This document shows positions 61,899 through 64,000 of a DNA stretch of 64,000 bases, piece after piece. The stretch is from positions 1 to 64,000 of the forward strand of contig CAMOOX010000001.1 in the NCBI GenBank assembly GCA_946621875.1, given 5' to 3'. Positions within the stretch are counted from its first letter, which is position 1, and every line of letters starts with the position of its first letter. The stretch comes from UBA1738 sp003453455 (GTDB lineage Bacteria; Bacillota; Clostridia; UBA1381). The notes beneath the pieces are model-generated. The model had not been told where the DNA came from. It searched no databases and was given only the letters and a program-made list of their open reading frames with translations. Both the position numbers and the translations under genes were made by a program.

Positions 61899-63080
61899 TT
61901 ACTTCAAAGCATTTAAGAGTGCTTCGGTCATATTTGTCTCTTCCCATTTTACGCCTAAATCTTCTCTTCCCATATGTCCGTAGGAGGAGAGTTTTTTGTA
62001 AATTGGTTTTCTTAAATCCAATTTTTCAATAATTGCGTGGGGTCTCAGGTCGAAAACTTTGTTTACAGCATCAGCAAGTGCCTCGTCTGAAACCTTTCCC
62101 GTGCCAAAAGTATCAATCATAACCGAAACGGGACGCGCAACACCTATCGCATATGCAATCTGTACTTCGCATTTTTGGCAAAGACCTGCTGCAACAATAT
62201 TTTTTGCAACCCAGCGTGCAGCATATGCAGCGCTTCGGTCAACCTTTGTTGGGTCCTTTCCCGAAAAAGCTCCGCCTCCGTGACGGGCGTAGCCACCGTA
62301 GGTATCAACAATTATTTTTCTCCCTGTAAGTCCTGAATCGCCCTGAGGACCGCCAACAACAAAGCGCCCAGTCGGGTTTATATAGTACTTTGTTTTATCT
62401 GTTAGGAGTTTTTCGTCAATCGTGGTTTTTACAACTTCCCGTATTATGTCCTCTCGTATCTGCGAAAGAGAAACTTCTGGTGCGTGCTGTGAAGAAATTA
62501 CAACAGTATCTACCGAAACAGGTTTTCCGTCTATATATTCGACTGTAACCTGTGTTTTTCCATCGGGGCGAAGATAGGGCAAAGTGCCGTTTTTGCGCAC
62601 TTCGGTAAGCTTTTTTGCAAGACGGTGCGCAAGAGATATGGGAAGCGGCATAAGCTCGGGCGTTTCGTCGCACGCATAGCCGAACATCATACCCTGGTCG
62701 CCTGCACCATTTGTATTTTCTATATCATTTTCGCCGTTTTTATTTTCAAACCCTTCATTTACACCCATTGCTATATCGGGCGACTGTTCATCAATAGCCG
62801 TTACAACGGCGCAGGTGTTGCCGTCAAAGCCGTATTTTGCACGGTCATATCCGATTTCAATTATGGCGCCTCTTGCAACTTTCGGAAAATCAACATAACA
62901 ACTTGTGGAAATTTCGCCCATTATAGAAACAATGCCTGTTGTGCAGGTTGTTTCGCAGGCAACTCGTGCGTTAGGGTCCTGTTTTAAAATTTCGTCTAAT
63001 ATTGCGTCGGAAATGCAGTCGCATATTTTATCAGGATGTCCTTCTGTGACCGATTCCGATGTAAATAACATTCGTTTCAT
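61899..63080 (-). CDS. metK: S-adenosylmethionine synthetase
   Basis: 393 residues. Makes SAM from methionine and ATP. SESVTEGHPDKICDCISDAI at the N-terminus, GAGDQGMMFGYAC, GGPQGDSGLTGRKI and GGGAFSGKDPTKVDRSAAY are the standard loops. The start at 63080 gives MKRMLFTSE behind AGAAGG; frame extends 8 codons further. No SAM riboswitch is present in its leader, which is notable since many Bacillota use one on metK. Confidence 0.96.
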   Translation of the reverse strand: MKRMLFTSESVTEGHPDKICDCISDAILDEILKQDPNARVACETTCTTGIVSIMGEISTSCYVDFPKVARGAIIEIGYDRAKYGFDGNTCAVVTAIDEQSPDIAMGVNEGFENKNGENDIENTNGAGDQGMMFGYACDETPELMPLPISLAHRLAKKLTEVRKNGTLPYLRPDGKTQVTVEYIDGKPVSVDTVVISSQHAPEVSLSQIREDIIREVVKTTIDEKLLTDKTKYYINPTGRFVVGGPQGDSGLTGRKIIVDTYGGYARHGGGAFSGKDPTKVDRSAAYAARWVAKNIVAAGLCQKCEVQIAYAIGVARPVSVMIDTFGTGKVSDEALADAVNKVFDLRPHAIIEKLDLRKPIYKKLSSYGHMGREDLGVKWEETNMTEALLNALK

Positions 63081-63115
63081 AAGTAAAAAACCTTCTTTTC
63101 GCAAATTATGACATA

Positions 63116-63144
63116 ATTATAACATAAAATACCCCTTTTTGCAA
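63116..63144 (-). promoter_or_regulatory. Promoter of metK
   Basis: On the minus strand, TTGCAA (63139-63144) and TATAAT (63116-63121) with 17-base spacing, about 35 bases ahead of the start codon. The short leader leaves no room for a riboswitch. Confidence 0.75.
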
Positions 63145-63161
63145 TAGAATATAAAATATAC

Positions 63162-63190
63162 TTGAAAATATATATGCAATATGGTATAAT
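63162..63190 (+). promoter_or_regulatory. Promoter of the nfeD-SPFH pair
   Basis: TTGAAA at 63162-63167 and TATAAT at 63185-63190 with 17-base spacing. An inverted repeat, ATGGCA-N3-TGCCAT (63196-63210), lies at the predicted transcription start and could be an operator or a leader hairpin. Confidence 0.7.
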
Positions 63191-63239
63191 TCTATATGGC
63201 AATATGCCATTTTAACATAAGAAAGGCGGTGGATTTACT

Positions 63240-63659
63240 GTGGGATATGTTTGGTTATTTTTTACAATCATGTTTGGCGTTTTGGAGGCTGTGACGGTAC
63301 AGATAGTATCCATCTGGTTTGCAGGAGGAAGCGTGTGTGCAATGATTGCGTATGCACTTGGCGCAAGTGAACCTGTTCAGATAGTGGTTTTTGTTATATC
63401 GTCAGCAGTACTGCTGCTGCTAACCAGACCGTTTGTAAAAAAGATGACAAAAGGGCAAAAGGTCAGCACCAATGCGGACAGCCTTATAGGCAAAACCGCA
63501 GTAGTTACCAAAAAAACCGATGAGCTTGGGCTTTTAGGCGAAGCAAGAGTCGGAGGAAGCGTATGGACGATTTGTTCCGCTGACGGCGCGCCAATCGAAG
63601 AAAACGAAAAAGTGACGGTCGAAAAAATAGAAGGCGTAAAGCTGATAGTTAGAAAGTAG
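63240..63659 (+). CDS. NfeD-family membrane protein
   Basis: 139 residues. Two to three N-terminal membrane segments (WLFFTIMFGVLEAVTVQIVS and IVVFVISSAVLLLL) and a C-terminal OB-fold domain (SLIGKTAVVTKKTDELGLLG, VEKIEGVKLIVRK). NfeD proteins pair with SPFH proteins to form membrane microdomain complexes. GTG start at 63240 behind AAAGGCGG. Eight bases before the SPFH gene. Confidence 0.9.
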   Translation: MGYVWLFFTIMFGVLEAVTVQIVSIWFAGGSVCAMIAYALGASEPVQIVVFVISSAVLLLLTRPFVKKMTKGQKVSTNADSLIGKTAVVTKKTDELGLLGEARVGGSVWTICSADGAPIEENEKVTVEKIEGVKLIVRK

Positions 63660-63667
63660 GTAGAATT

Positions 63668-64000
63668 ATGGGATATTTATTTATTTTGGCAATACTTGTA
63701 ATTGCACTGGTAATTACTAACATTAAAATAGTGCCTCAGGCACACGCTTATATTATAGAGCGTTTCGGCGGATATAGCCAAACTTGGGGAGTGGGACTTC
63801 ATCTTAAAATCCCATTTATAGAAAAGATTTCAAAAAGGGTTAGCTTAAAGGAACATGTTGTGGACTTTCCGCCTCAGCCTGTTATCACAAAGGACAATGT
63901 AACTATGCAGATAGATACGGTTGTTTATTACCAGATTACCGACCCTAAGCTCTTTGCGTACGGCGTTGAGCGCCCTATGATGGCGATTGAAAACTTAACC
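63668..64000 (+). CDS. SPFH/band 7 (stomatin-like) protein, partial
   Basis: 111 residues before the window ends, with no stop. One N-terminal membrane segment (LFILAILVIALVITNI), then VPQAHAYIIERFGGYSQTW, KIPFIEKISKRVSLKE, FPPQPVITKDNVTMQIDTVV and YYQITDPKLFAYGVE, the start of the SPFH domain as in QmcA/stomatin. Scaffolds membrane microdomains together with the NfeD protein upstream. The ATG lies 8 bases after the nfeD stop. Confidence 0.93.
   Translation, partial: MGYLFILAILVIALVITNIKIVPQAHAYIIERFGGYSQTWGVGLHLKIPFIEKISKRVSLKEHVVDFPPQPVITKDNVTMQIDTVVYYQITDPKLFAYGVERPMMAIENLT

Noticed and set aside
63081..63140. SAM riboswitch before metK
   Set aside because: The consensus promoter is about 35 bases from the start codon, leaving no space for an aptamer.

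Overview
The window is a dense stretch of low-GC chromosomal DNA with ordinary bacterial promoters (TTGACA/TATAAT, 17-bp spacing), AAGGAG-type ribosome binding sites and some TTG/GTG starts. The gene content points to an anaerobic member of the Clostridia (Bacillota): a SepF/YlmH/DivIVA division cluster, HPr kinase next to RapZ and WhiA, Rex, TRAP, a YlmC/YmxH-type sporulation-associated protein, a type III glutamine synthetase and a biotin-dependent sodium-pump decarboxylase. SLH and FG-GAP repeats in one protein recall gut Clostridia that bind or degrade polysaccharide. I cannot name a genus. I see no rRNA, tRNA, CRISPR array, insertion sequence or prophage.

Layout. 1-130 holds the decayed end of what looks like a subtilisin-family protease. 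0.2-15.4 kb is a nitrogen block: type I glutamine synthetase, an ANTAR antiterminator, type III glutamine synthetase, an ammonium channel fused to a PII domain, an AsnB-type amidotransferase, both glutamate synthase subunits and CTP synthase. 15.4-18.4 kb is a cysteine/homocysteine block with an Rrf2 regulator, a probable Cys-containing leader peptide, O-acetylhomoserine sulfhydrylase and cysteine synthase. 18.4-19.0 kb is a small cassette of an XRE regulator divergent from an unknown small gene. 19.0-24.3 kb runs on the minus strand (Clp ATPase, RlmH, MBL hydrolase, MurA, L28). 24.5-34.1 kb runs HprK, MurB, RapZ, WhiA, DnaE, TRAP, a small protein, PfkA and a ROK glucokinase. 34.2-46.5 kb is a GTPase/division/envelope block (EngB, an adaptor-like protein, YggS, SepF, YlmH, DivIVA, IleS, LspA, RluD-type synthase, Ddl, MurI, DUF1934, CtpA protease). 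46.5-51.3 kb holds GlyA, a ClbS-like protein, Rex, a second small XRE protein, an FG-GAP/SLH protein and YlmC. 51.3-55.8 kb is a lysine-riboswitch-led block, lysA-asd-dapA-dapB, followed by a SLOG-family protein. 56.3-60.6 kb has lactate dehydrogenase and the decarboxylase pump. 60.6-64 kb has TyrS, MetK (minus strand) and an NfeD/SPFH pair cut by the window edge.

The genes form coherent modules: ammonium uptake and assimilation with its own regulators, sulfur amino acid synthesis behind an apparent attenuator, peptidoglycan precursor synthesis, lysine/DAP synthesis, and glycolysis to lactate with a sodium-motive decarboxylase. The least ordinary items are the Cys leader ORF (16036-16107), long perfect inverted repeats over two promoters (176-205 and 18679-18705), the Amt-PII fusion lacking the uridylylation tyrosine, a Clp ATPase whose usual N-domain is replaced by a zinc finger, and the FG-GAP/SLH protein with no visible signal peptide.
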